In this document: piece by piece, positions 1 through 7,735 of the stretch
How the letters are laid out: each line of letters starts with the position of its first letter
Position numbering within the stretch: the first letter of the stretch is position 1
NCBI RefSeq assembly: GCF_012927125.1
Contig: NZ_JABBFZ010000009.1
Coordinates: 176,184 to 240,183 of the forward strand
DNA: 64,000 nucleotides
Direction of reading: 5' to 3'
DNA from: Paraburkholderia antibiotica
Lineage (GTDB): Bacteria > Pseudomonadota > Gammaproteobacteria > Burkholderiales > Burkholderiaceae
The notes under the pieces: model-generated
Seen by the model: only the letters and a program-made list of their open reading frames with translations
What the model was told of the DNA's origin: nothing
The model's database searches: none
Translations under genes and position numbers: made by a program

Positions 1-1
1 T

Positions 2-58
2 GGCGTGTCGCTGTTCGCGATCCTGCGCAAGCGTCAGGCGCCGCGCAACGCCTTCTGA
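2..58 (+). CDS. 3' end of an unidentified gene (partial)
   Basis: An open frame enters from the left edge and stops with TGA at 56-58. The readable tail is GVSLFAILRKRQAPRNAF, a hydrophobic stretch followed by basic residues, as at the cytoplasmic end of a membrane protein. It overlaps the 3' end of the convergent MFS gene by 25 bases. Only 18 residues are visible, so the family cannot be named. Confidence 0.4.
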   Translation, partial: GVSLFAILRKRQAPRNAF

Positions 59-1269
59 CACGCGGCCAGCACCGCGCCGGCCGCGAGCAGCAACGCCGAA
101 TAGACGAGCCCGCGTGCGAGCCCCGCGCCGTCCGATACCCAGCCGATCACCACCGGCCCGACGATCTGCCCGAACGCGAACACGATCGTGAACGCGCTGA
201 TGCCCTTCGCCCAATGACTCGCGGGCAGGTTGTGGCGCACGAACGCGGTCGTCGAGGCCACCGCCGACAGGAAGGTCGCGCCGAACAGCGTGCCCGACAC
301 GAACGCGACCCACGGCTGCGTGAACAGCGCGGGCAGCAGCGTCGCGACCGCGAGCAGCGCGTTGAGCACCGCGAGCGCCTGGCCGCCGCGCATGCGGTCG
401 AGCAGCGTCGACCAGATCCGCGCCGACACGACGGTCGCCGCGCCGAGCAGCAGATAGAAGCCGGTCACGACCGCCGCGCTCATGCCCGCGTTGCGCAGCA
501 GCGCGACGATGAACGTCATGTAGCCTATATAGCCGACGCCGAACAGGCCGTAACCCGCGAGCATCGCGACGAACGCCGGCCAGCGCGGCGCGACGGCGTT
601 ATCGCTTGCATGCGACGCCGACGCAACGCCGGCATGCGCGCGTTCGATGCGGCGCGCCGCGCCGATCGCGACCGTGGCGAACAGCGCGCAGGCCACCGCC
701 AGCGCGAACCACGCGCATTGCCAGCCGTGCGCGACATCGAGAATCGTCATCGGCACCAGTACCGACGACGCGACGATCCCCCACCCCGTGCCGCCGTAAT
801 ACAGACCGAGGATCAGCCCCGCGTCGCGCGGCCGCGCCGACGCGAGCCGCGCGGCCAGCACGCCGCCGCTGATGAAGATCGCCGCGCTGCTCGCGCCGGT
901 GAGGACGCGCAGCGTCAGCAGCGCATGCGTGTCGGCGAGCAGTCCGCTGCCGGCCATCAACAACGCGGTGAGCACGCAGCCGCCGGCGAACAGCGCGCCC
1001 GCCGGCCAGCGACGCGCGGCACGCGGAAACACCAGCGCGCCGAGCAGGTAGCCGAGCGCGTTCGCGGTGTTCATCGCGCCGGCCTGCGCGAAGCTCCAGC
1101 CGAGGTCGAGTTTCATCGACGGCAATAGCAGCGCGTAGGCAAAGCGCGCGAAACCGAGTGCGATGGCGCTGCCGAGCGATAGCGCGGCGGCGAGTCGTAG
1201 CGTTGGCAGGCGCTGCGCCGAGTTGGTGGATGGGGGATGAGCGGAAGTCTCGAGCGGGTTGGAAGACAT
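34..1269 (-). CDS. MFS transporter, YbfB/YjiJ-like
   Basis: The 411-residue protein is almost entirely hydrophobic, with about twelve predicted membrane segments starting near residue 27 after a short polar N-terminus. The early segment with GFARFAYALLLPSM and the following LGWSFAQAGAMNTANALGYLLGA pattern is typical of the YbfB/YjiJ branch of the major facilitator superfamily, whose substrates are mostly unknown. It therefore probably acts as an inner-membrane proton-coupled exporter, but the cargo cannot be read from sequence. The gene stands alone, convergent with the gene entering from the left, with a long AT-richer spacer upstream. Confidence 0.85.
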   Translation of the reverse strand: MSSNPLETSAHPPSTNSAQRLPTLRLAAALSLGSAIALGFARFAYALLLPSMKLDLGWSFAQAGAMNTANALGYLLGALVFPRAARRWPAGALFAGGCVLTALLMAGSGLLADTHALLTLRVLTGASSAAIFISGGVLAARLASARPRDAGLILGLYYGGTGWGIVASSVLVPMTILDVAHGWQCAWFALAVACALFATVAIGAARRIERAHAGVASASHASDNAVAPRWPAFVAMLAGYGLFGVGYIGYMTFIVALLRNAGMSAAVVTGFYLLLGAATVVSARIWSTLLDRMRGGQALAVLNALLAVATLLPALFTQPWVAFVSGTLFGATFLSAVASTTAFVRHNLPASHWAKGISAFTIVFAFGQIVGPVVIGWVSDGAGLARGLVYSALLLAAGAVLAACQKALRGA

Positions 1270-1667
1270 GGGCGAACGGACGTGGGCGAGAGCGCTGCTG
1301 GCTGGTTTGGTTTGATGTCGGTGTGTGCGCTGATCGCCATCATAGCTGGGAGTCGCGGGACGGAATTGACCGTTAGTTGCGTATTAATGGATGACCGTTG
1401 TTCAGTACGTAATCGCGCCAGCTATCAGCGATCAGAACATTTCCGGAGTTCCGTCGATGCCCAAAAGTCCGTCGCAGGGAAAGCTTTCACGACGGCTTCG
1501 GCTTGCAACATAGGATTACTCTTACTCAGACGGTCGCAATGTTGTGGCATTTTTCTTCTGAGAATGATCTGGAAAGGCCGAATGCCTACTGAATGTACTT
1601 ATTCGTTAAATTGTCAATGCTCATCCGTCCTGTATTGCGCGGGCTTCGGCGCAGGCAGCGCGTTCAA
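1270..1667. other. Intergenic spacer, AT-richer than neighbours
   Basis: This roughly 400-base stretch separates the divergent MFS and small-membrane-protein genes. It is visibly less GC-rich than the flanks and contains only poor-quality frames. No convincing operator, terminator or RNA structure was recognised; it presumably holds both promoters. Confidence 0.4.
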
Positions 1668-1943
1668 ATGAAAGTGCTCGCCCATCTGCTCGTGGCGATC
1701 GCCTTGACGATCCCGGTCTATCTCGGCCTCGCGAATTCACCACTCGATGTCTGGTTCCAACATGGGGCCGGCTGGCGAGCGCTGGAGCCGGTGTTTAATG
1801 CGCTCGAAGCACTCGGGATTCACGGTGAAGGCAGCATGCTCATCATCATCATGCTCGGCGTCAGTTTCGTTATCGCACTGCTGTTGGTCTGGTTCGGCGC
1901 TCGCGTGTTTCGTCGCGCGACGCGGGAAACCTGGCACGGCTAG
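1668..1943 (+). CDS. Small two-helix membrane protein, unknown function
   Basis: The 91-residue product begins MKVLAHLLVAIALTIPVYLG and carries two clear hydrophobic segments, about residues 3-20 and 58-80, separated by an amphipathic loop, and ends in a basic tail (RRATRETWHG). In-frame ATGs at 1593 and 1617 would add a basic N-terminal extension. None of the three starts has a strong ribosome-binding site; 1668 is preferred because it places the first helix at the N-terminus. No family was recognised. It is likely an inner-membrane protein. Confidence 0.5.
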   Translation: MKVLAHLLVAIALTIPVYLGLANSPLDVWFQHGAGWRALEPVFNALEALGIHGEGSMLIIIMLGVSFVIALLLVWFGARVFRRATRETWHG

Positions 1944-2124
1944 CCAGTTGGCTGAATGCTTCATAACGCCAAGCCTGCTCCCCATTCTGTAGCCTGAAAC
2001 GTCATCGATTGCGGGTGCCACCTTCGCGAGTGCGACGATGCGATCCGGGCCATTCGCGCGCAGGCGATCACGCTGGACCGCGAACGCGGCATGCCCCTTC
2101 CTTTTAGGTCGCGAACAAAATTTA

Positions 2125-2143
2125 AATGAGAATGATTTGCATT
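2125..2143 (+). promoter_or_regulatory. Putative Fur box
   Basis: The 19-base site aatgagaatgatttgcatt is an inverted repeat, with seven of nine positions pairing around a central g. It matches the beta-proteobacterial Fur pattern (aatga-aat-n-att--catt). It lies 18 bases before the ATG at 2161, which fits repression of the downstream three-ORF unit by iron-loaded Fur. Confidence 0.7.
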
Positions 2144-2160
2144 AACTATGAATTTGCTCC

Positions 2161-2325
2161 ATGATTCAGCGCATGGCAGCTCACCCGATTTTCATTCCGA
2201 ACCCCGACGCACCCGCTGCGTCGTCGCCGATCCGTCGCCTGCGTGATGCGCTGGCCTGCGACGCGGCGCCGTTCAGCCCGGCCGGCGCGACTTTCCGGAC
2301 TGTGTCCGCACAGGAGCTTCGATGA
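2161..2325 (+). CDS. Small 54-residue ORF translationally coupled to the next gene
   Basis: An ATG at 2161 opens a 54-codon frame starting MIQRMAAHPIFIPNPDAP and ending in VSAQELR. Its TGA (2323-2325) overlaps the ATG of the next gene (2322) as ATGA, the usual sign of translational coupling. It sits immediately after the Fur box and its later codons have the high GC third position typical of the window. The ribosome-binding site is weak. No family is recognised. It may be a genuine small protein or a coupling leader for the downstream gene. Confidence 0.45.
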   Translation: MIQRMAAHPIFIPNPDAPAASSPIRRLRDALACDAAPFSPAGATFRTVSAQELR

Positions 2326-2801
2326 ACTTCCGCTCTCAACACGGCAGCCGCCCCGAACTGGTCGACGATCATCCGCTCGACGCCGCCTGCGCGCCCGATC
2401 ACACCGTGCTCAGCGCGGTCCGCACGTGGCTGCGGCCGGCCTGCGAAAGCGCCCGCGGCAGTCAGCATTGGCGCGACATCCTCAGCGAAGCGGGGCTGCG
2501 CCAGGACGGCATCGAACATTTCGATCTGCTGATGCGCTCGCTGATGCACGTGTCGTATCGACCGCTCGACATGCGCTGCCGCTGCGCGACCGAACTCGGC
2601 AAGGACGAGGCCGTGATCCTGCAAACGATCGCGTTGCTGCAGAAGACGCATAGCGGCGCCGCGCTGCGCATGCTCGCCGAGTGGCTGCCCGCGCCGGCCG
2701 TCAGCGGCGTGCTGAAACTGCTGCGCTGGTTCGCGATCGACCTGCTCGACGCCGGCGTCGAACTCGACGTGCAGGCGCGCCGCGTCAGCTACATGCACTG
2801 A
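2322..2801 (+). CDS. Hypothetical protein in Fur-box operon
   Basis: This 159-residue soluble protein has no signal peptide and looks mainly alpha-helical. Helical, leucine-rich stretches cover roughly residues 60-145 (for example HFDLLMRSLMHVSY and VSGVLKLLRWFAIDLL), with a short CRC motif near residue 85. I do not recognise the family. It overlaps the small upstream ORF by four bases (ATGA), with a GGAG motif just upstream (2313-2316), and is followed after 12 bases by the PPTase-like gene. It is therefore almost certainly co-transcribed under the Fur box. An iron-linked role is inferred only from that context. Confidence 0.65.
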   Translation: MNFRSQHGSRPELVDDHPLDAACAPDHTVLSAVRTWLRPACESARGSQHWRDILSEAGLRQDGIEHFDLLMRSLMHVSYRPLDMRCRCATELGKDEAVILQTIALLQKTHSGAALRMLAEWLPAPAVSGVLKLLRWFAIDLLDAGVELDVQARRVSYMH

Positions 2802-2813
2802 GGGTGTCTGTCT

Positions 2814-3644
2814 ATGTCACTGGAACCGGACCTGGAGACGGCGTCGTGCGTGATCGAGCCTGCGCGCGGCCGTGAGGAGGCATGCGCGGATAGCCTCGCC
2901 GCCTCGCTCCCGCAACAGCACCCGCACGCCGCCGCTCACACCGCTCTCTCGATCGCCGACTCACCCGCGTTCACGCTCCATCCGCTGAGCCGCCACTTTC
3001 CGCGCGAAGCGACGGTGCCGCGCGCGGGCGAATTGCAGCTCTGGCGCTTTCGCTGCGAATGGTTGCCGGTGGCCGTACCGGAAGGCGAAACGTGGTTGTC
3101 GAAATCGGAGCGCGAGCGCGCGCGACTGCATCCGAATGCCGCGCTGCGCCGACGCTTCATCAGCGCGCGCGTGGTCGTGCGCTGGATCGTCGCGCATCTG
3201 TTCGGCTGCACGCCGCGCGCAGTCGAGTTACTCGACGACGGCAGCGACAAGCTGCGCGCGCATCATCCTCGCGACGGCGGCGGCATCGCGATCGATATCG
3301 TCTACGGCGGCATCTGGATCGTGATCGGTATCGCGACGACCGCGCTCGGCGTGAGCGTCGTCGTGCCCGCGCCGGGCATCGCGCTGAACGAAACGCCAGA
3401 AGGACTGCGTCGGCGCGCGCGTCACGACAGCCTGCGCAGCGCGTTGCGCGACGCGCCTGTGGACTTCGATCACGAAGCGTTGCGCGCGGTCGAGCCCGTC
3501 TGCTTCGCGCTCGATCTCGCGCAGCACGGCGCATGGCACCTGCTCGATCTGCCGATGAACGGCAAGGTACACGCGGCCGTCGCGACTGCGCAGCCGCTGA
3601 CCGAGGTGCGGCTGATCGGCTGGCCGAAGAAGGCGCTGCAATAG
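2814..3644 (+). CDS. 4'-phosphopantetheinyl transferase-like protein lacking catalytic motifs
   Basis: The 276-residue protein resembles Sfp-type phosphopantetheinyl transferases in layout. Around residues 90-125 it has the LSKSERERARL...RRRF helix region that opens those enzymes, followed by the substrate-recognition strand region. The signatures that bind magnesium and CoA are not intact: the expected SHSG segment reads VYGG, the GVDIE-type acidic motif reads GVSVVVP, and no WxxKEA lysine motif is visible afterwards. It is therefore likely a pseudoenzyme or a very divergent member. Such enzymes normally activate carrier proteins in siderophore or polyketide synthesis, which would fit the upstream Fur box, but no NRPS or PKS gene is in the window. 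Confidence 0.6.
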   Translation: MSLEPDLETASCVIEPARGREEACADSLAASLPQQHPHAAAHTALSIADSPAFTLHPLSRHFPREATVPRAGELQLWRFRCEWLPVAVPEGETWLSKSERERARLHPNAALRRRFISARVVVRWIVAHLFGCTPRAVELLDDGSDKLRAHHPRDGGGIAIDIVYGGIWIVIGIATTALGVSVVVPAPGIALNETPEGLRRRARHDSLRSALRDAPVDFDHEALRAVEPVCFALDLAQHGAWHLLDLPMNGKVHAAVATAQPLTEVRLIGWPKKALQ

Positions 3645-3694
3645 ACGCGGCTTACGAATAAGCGGATCGCTGATTGCGTATCGTGTGCGGCGCG

Positions 3695-3904
3695 CTAGCC
3701 TTCGAGCGCGCCGTCGCGCGCACAGCGCATCGCTTCGAGCAACGTCTCATGATCGCCGATGTGATTCGCCAACAGCAGAATCAGCTGCGCGTTGGCCGAC
3801 TGGCTTTGCGCATCGTCGAGGCCGCGATGCATGTCGATCAGCGCCTCGTAGAAATCGTCGGGACGCGCGAGATTCGATTGCGTGTTCAGTGTGGTTGTAG
3901 TCAT
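3695..3904 (-). CDS. DUF2783 family protein
   Basis: The 69-residue protein contains the DUF2783 core (DDFYEALIDMHRGLDD followed by LLANHIGDHETL). The start at 3904 (MTTTTLNTQSN) is preferred over 3919 because an AGGAGA ribosome-binding site lies six bases before it on the minus strand. It is the last gene of a three-gene unit after the MBL-fold and FAD-monooxygenase genes. DUF2783 proteins have no known activity; recurrent neighbourhood with such monooxygenases suggests an accessory or stabilising role. The product is small, acidic and cytoplasmic. Confidence 0.85.
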   Translation of the reverse strand: MTTTTLNTQSNLARPDDFYEALIDMHRGLDDAQSQSANAQLILLLANHIGDHETLLEAMRCARDGALEG

Positions 3905-3933
3905 GTCCGTCTCCTGCACGATTCGTCAATGCG

Positions 3934-5757
3934 TCAATGCGTGAGGGGCAGCGCGTTTGCGCTCGCTGCTGGTTGCTCATTTGGCTGTGCATTCGGCTGC
4001 TTATTCAACCGTTCACCCGGCTGCGCACCAGCCCCTTCAACGCACAACGCACGCTTTAACGCATGCTCGACCGCCGCCGCATCGAGTTGCCGCCAGCGCG
4101 CGCAGACATGCTGGTCCGGCCGGATCAGATAGAACGTGCCGGGCTTCGCATCATAACGCGCGCTCGCGAGACCGTCGGTATCGCGCATCACCCGCATGTT
4201 GATAAACGTATCGGCGCGCGCTGTGCCTTGCAGCACGACAATCAATTTCAGCGGAATCGGCCCTGCGCGCAGTGCGTTCAGCGCGGTGCGGGTGGTTTGA
4301 TCGACGCCTCGTTTGTCGCAGAACAGTAGGCCGGTGAACTGCTCGCCGAGCTGGCGCAGCAACCAGCCCGGCTCGCCGTCCATCTGCACCGGCGCATCGA
4401 TGCACGACGCGCCCGGCACCATCGCACCCTCGAAGCACTCGCCATCCGGCGTGTTGAGTGGCGAGTCGCGCAGCACCGCGGGTACCGACAGCCGGCCGCT
4501 ATTAGTCAGTTGACGCGCGAACGGATAGTGTCGCGACAGCTTCAGCACGGCGTCGCGAAACACGCGGCTCACCGGCGTCTTCGGCGTGATGAAATCGGTG
4601 GAGCGGGTCGAGTGGCGGATGTTTTCGTCGGCGGCGAATTCGCGTTCGCTCGCATAGCTGTCGAGCAAGGCATCGGACGCGCTGCCGTCGAGCACCATCG
4701 CCAGTTTCCACGCGAGGTTTTCCGCGTCCTGCACGCCGCTATTCGCGCCGCGCGCGCCGAATGGCGACACGCCGTGCGCGGCATCGCCGGCGAACAGCAC
4801 GTTGCCGTGACGGAAGCGCTCCATCCGCGTGCACGAGAACGTGTACACGCTGACCCATTCGAGTTCGAACTTCGCGTCCGCGCCGAGCAATGCGCGCACG
4901 CGCGGCATCACGCGCTCGGGCGTCTTTTCGAGCACGGGGTCGGCGTCCCAGCCGAGCTGGAAATCGATGCGCCACACGTTGTCCGGCTGCCGATGTAGCA
5001 ACACCGACTGATTCGGATGGAACGGCGGATCGAACCAGAACCAACGCTCGATCGGAAAATCCGCTTCCACGTCCATCTTCACGTCGGCGATCAGGAAGCG
5101 GTCGCGGAACGTGACGCCTTTGCTGTCGAGCCCCATCATGTTGCGCAGCGGGCTGCGCGAGCCGTCGGCGGCGACCACGTAGCGGCCGCGCAGCGCGTAG
5201 GTACCGTCCGGTGTGTCGACGTTCAGCGTGACGTGCGCATCGCGGGTGCCGGGCGTGCCGTGCTGCTGTACGCCGACCACCTTGCTCTTCCAGCGGATCT
5301 CCAGATTCGGCAGCTCCTGCGCGCGTTCGAGCAGAAACCCTTCGACGTAGTACTGCTGCAGGTTGATGAACGCGGGCCGATGATGGCCTGCCTCCGGCTG
5401 CAGATTGAACGTATAGACGAGGTCGCGCTTCAGAAATACCTTGCCGACGTTCCAGCTGATGCCCTTGTCGACCATCCGTTGCCCGCAGCCGAGGCGATCG
5501 AAAATATCGAGCGAGCGCTTCGAGAAGCAGATCGCACGCGATCCTCTGGATAACGAACAATCGTCGTCGACCAGCACCACCGGCACGCCCTGCTGCGCGA
5601 GATCGATCGCGGTGGCGAGACCCACCGGCCCCGCGCCGACCACGATCACCGGGTAGCACGCCTCTTCCGTCGAGTTCGTTTGCCGCGTATCGCGCGCCGA
5701 TTCCTGCTCGCGACACGGCCGGTACTCGAACGACAGCGCCTGATAATCGATGCTCAT
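3934..5757 (-). CDS. FAD-dependent aromatic-ring monooxygenase, MhpA/PheA class
   Basis: At 607 residues this has the size and layout of class A flavoprotein hydroxylases that insert one oxygen into phenolic rings using NAD(P)H. The N-terminal Rossmann motif VVGAGPVGLATAIDL lies near residue 40, the DG motif (VVAADGSRSPLR) near residue 195, and the second FAD motif (LFAGDAAHGVSPFGARGAN) near residue 325. A C-terminal thioredoxin-like region follows from about residue 430. A GGAGG ribosome-binding site precedes the ATG at 5757. It sits between an MBL-fold gene and DUF2783 on the same strand, so all three probably act on one aromatic compound, whose identity is unknown. No signal peptide. Confidence 0.88.
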   Translation of the reverse strand: MSIDYQALSFEYRPCREQESARDTRQTNSTEEACYPVIVVGAGPVGLATAIDLAQQGVPVVLVDDDCSLSRGSRAICFSKRSLDIFDRLGCGQRMVDKGISWNVGKVFLKRDLVYTFNLQPEAGHHRPAFINLQQYYVEGFLLERAQELPNLEIRWKSKVVGVQQHGTPGTRDAHVTLNVDTPDGTYALRGRYVVAADGSRSPLRNMMGLDSKGVTFRDRFLIADVKMDVEADFPIERWFWFDPPFHPNQSVLLHRQPDNVWRIDFQLGWDADPVLEKTPERVMPRVRALLGADAKFELEWVSVYTFSCTRMERFRHGNVLFAGDAAHGVSPFGARGANSGVQDAENLAWKLAMVLDGSASDALLDSYASEREFAADENIRHSTRSTDFITPKTPVSRVFRDAVLKLSRHYPFARQLTNSGRLSVPAVLRDSPLNTPDGECFEGAMVPGASCIDAPVQMDGEPGWLLRQLGEQFTGLLFCDKRGVDQTTRTALNALRAGPIPLKLIVVLQGTARADTFINMRVMRDTDGLASARYDAKPGTFYLIRPDQHVCARWRQLDAAAVEHALKRALCVEGAGAQPGERLNKQPNAQPNEQPAASANALPLTH

Positions 5758-5864
5758 TGTGGTGCCTCCATCCCGCCGCGTTCTGCGTCGCGGCGTGCGC
5801 CTCTGCGGGCGCGTCCATGTCTGCTTTGGTCCTGCCTCAGTCCTGCTTCAGTCGTTATGCGCGC

Positions 5865-6824
5865 TCACGCCTGCAGCGCGTCCCACATCTCCTTGTCGCG
5901 CTGCGCGGTCCAGATACGCGGATGCGTGAGGCCACTCGCTTCGTCGAACGCACGCGACACGTCGAACGGCAAGCAATGCTCGTAGATAAACACGTGGCCG
6001 AACTTCGGGTCCATCGCTTCGCGCGTGTGCGCCATCGCCGCCTTCAGATCGAGCTTCTGCGCGACCGCTTCGCGGCCCTTCTGCAATAGCGTGGTGACGA
6101 AATCCCTCGTGTAGTCGAGACCTTTGTCGACATCTTGCGGCGTGGTCAATGCCGGGCCGCGCCCCGGTACCAGCTTCTCGGCGCCCAATGCTCGCAGTGC
6201 GTCAAGAGTCGCGGGCCACTGTTCGAGCTGCGCGTCGCCGCAATAGCAGGCCGCGTCGTATTCGACCAGATCGCCGGAGAACAGCACCTTCTGCGACGGC
6301 AGCCACACGACCGTATCGCCCTTCGTATGGCCCGAGCCCAGATGCGCGATCTTCACTTCGAGCTTGCCGAGCCACAGCGTGATTTCCTTCTCGAACACGA
6401 GCGTCGGCCACGTCAGCCCCGGCACCGTCTCGACGCCGGCAAAGAGGCGAGGAAAGCGCTCGATTTCCGACTTCATATCCTGCTCGCCGCGCTCGACGAT
6501 CATCTCGTAGGTGCCACGACTCGCGATGATCTGCTGCGCACCCTCCGCGAAATACGCGGACGCGCCGAGCACGCGCACCGCGTGGTAGTGCGACAGCACC
6601 ACGTATTTGATCGGCTTGTCGGTCACGCTGCGGATCTTCGCGATCAGGTCCTGCGCCATCGCGGGCGTCGCGGTGGTGTCGACGATCAGCACGCCATCGT
6701 CGCCGACGATCACGCCCGAGTTCGGATCACCCTCGGCGGTGTACGCGTACGCGTTCTCGGACAACTGCGTCCACGTGATCTTCTTCTGTTCGAGGTCGGC
6801 CTGCGATGCAAATGCCTTTGCCAT
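5865..6824 (-). CDS. MBL-fold metallo-hydrolase with altered metal motif
   Basis: The 319-residue protein has the metallo-beta-lactamase fold: beta strands, then LSHYHAVRVLGAS at about residue 77, HTKGDTVVW near 170, and FSGDLVEYDAAC near 185. The usual HxHxDH zinc motif keeps H79 and H81, but the following Asp-His pair is Val83-Arg84, so the second metal site must be changed or absent. The start at 6824 (MAKAFASQ) has a GGAGA ribosome-binding site six bases upstream; the longer frame to 6941 adds a low-complexity N-terminus without one. It is first in the operon with the FAD monooxygenase and DUF2783 genes, and may hydrolyse a ring-opened or ester product. Confidence 0.85.
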   Translation of the reverse strand: MAKAFASQADLEQKKITWTQLSENAYAYTAEGDPNSGVIVGDDGVLIVDTTATPAMAQDLIAKIRSVTDKPIKYVVLSHYHAVRVLGASAYFAEGAQQIIASRGTYEMIVERGEQDMKSEIERFPRLFAGVETVPGLTWPTLVFEKEITLWLGKLEVKIAHLGSGHTKGDTVVWLPSQKVLFSGDLVEYDAACYCGDAQLEQWPATLDALRALGAEKLVPGRGPALTTPQDVDKGLDYTRDFVTTLLQKGREAVAQKLDLKAAMAHTREAMDPKFGHVFIYEHCLPFDVSRAFDEASGLTHPRIWTAQRDKEMWDALQA

Positions 6825-7260
6825 GTCTGTCTCCGTCTGGATGGGATGCGAAGCGAGACGACTGGCCGGGCGGGCAGGTTCCGGTTCGGGAACCTGGGCG
6901 CTCGCGGAAGGGGAAGATTGTCTCGCCCCGTTTTTATTCAATCGTTGCGCCGATGTGCCGGGGTAAGGGCATAGTACGGCTGCGTCTTTTTATTCGTCAA
7001 TGGCGATAACCCTCGCCATTAACAAATTTTAGAACTATGCAGACTGGTGCCGTTTCGCATGCTTTTCGCCTGATTTCCGGCCTGATTCAAGTGTAGTTGC
7101 GTGACGTGGTTCGCGCACACGCGATGCTATTCGCGTGTGTTGCCGGCATCACAGCAGCGTCGAAAATGCACGCGGCACGGTGATTGCGACACTGTCGATA
7201 GCGCAGGCAACAACTGTCTGCGTCTCTATCTCCATCAGTCCAGTTAAGGAGGGGCGGATC
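6825..7260. other. Intergenic region with operator-like inverted repeat
   Basis: This spacer separates the divergent MBL operon and the small secreted protein gene, and is AT-richer near 6990-7040. It holds the inverted repeat listed separately at 6996-7023. No gene was seen; frames through it lack good starts. Confidence 0.5.
6996..7023. promoter_or_regulatory. Putative operator upstream of the MBL/monooxygenase operon
   Basis: gtcaatggcg and cgccattaac form a 10-base inverted repeat with one mismatch around an eight-base spacer. It lies about 170 bases upstream of the MBL start. The dyad size fits a dimeric regulator of LysR, TetR or GntR type; no regulator gene is adjacent, so the protein is unknown. 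Confidence 0.45.
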
Positions 7261-7584
7261 ATGAGCAGGACAAGCATTGCATTAGTCGCGGCCGTCGCCG
7301 CACTCGCACTGTCGGGCGGCGCTTATGCGCAGACGGCTGGAGGCCAGAACAGCAGCGGTTCGACCGGCAGCACCGCGAGCCCGTCGAACCAGATGAGCGG
7401 TAGCACCGGCGCTACGACGGGCGGCTACGGCATGCCGGGCAATACCAACTCCGACAGCGGCATGGCGCCTCGCGCGCCGAATTCGGGCCTGCCGAGCAAC
7501 AACTCGACGTCCGACAATAGCGCGCCCAAGAGCAACAATACGCTGGCCACTCCGAGCGTCGTGTCGCCGGCGGCCAACCATTAG
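7261..7584 (+). CDS. Small secreted low-complexity protein
   Basis: The 107-residue product starts MSRTSIALVAAVAALALSGG and has a clean Sec signal peptide with probable cleavage after AYA (residue 22). The mature chain is rich in Ser, Gly, Thr, Asn and Pro with no cysteines, suggesting an unstructured periplasmic or surface protein. The ATG at 7261 is chosen because of a very strong AAGGAGGGG ribosome-binding site nine bases upstream; the longer frame to 7135 has none. A strong terminator follows, so the gene is monocistronic. Function unknown. Confidence 0.8.
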   Translation: MSRTSIALVAAVAALALSGGAYAQTAGGQNSSGSTGSTASPSNQMSGSTGATTGGYGMPGNTNSDSGMAPRAPNSGLPSNNSTSDNSAPKSNNTLATPSVVSPAANH

Positions 7585-7642
7585 TCGTCACCCATCAGTA
7601 GTCGCTAAAGATGACAAGCGGCTGTACATAAGTACAAACAGC

Positions 7643-7677
7643 AAGGCCGTTGCCCTCACGGGCAACGGCCTTTTTTA
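7643..7677 (+). terminator. Rho-independent terminator
   Basis: A perfect 13-base stem (7643-7655 with 7660-7672) closes a TCAC loop and runs into a T tract ending about 7676. It terminates the small secreted-protein gene and may also work weakly in the other direction for the RpiR gene. Confidence 0.93.
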
Positions 7678-7735
7678 CCTGCTATTTCACACGCTATTTC
7701 TCAATCCGAATCTCAATCCGAACATCAGGCGCCCA

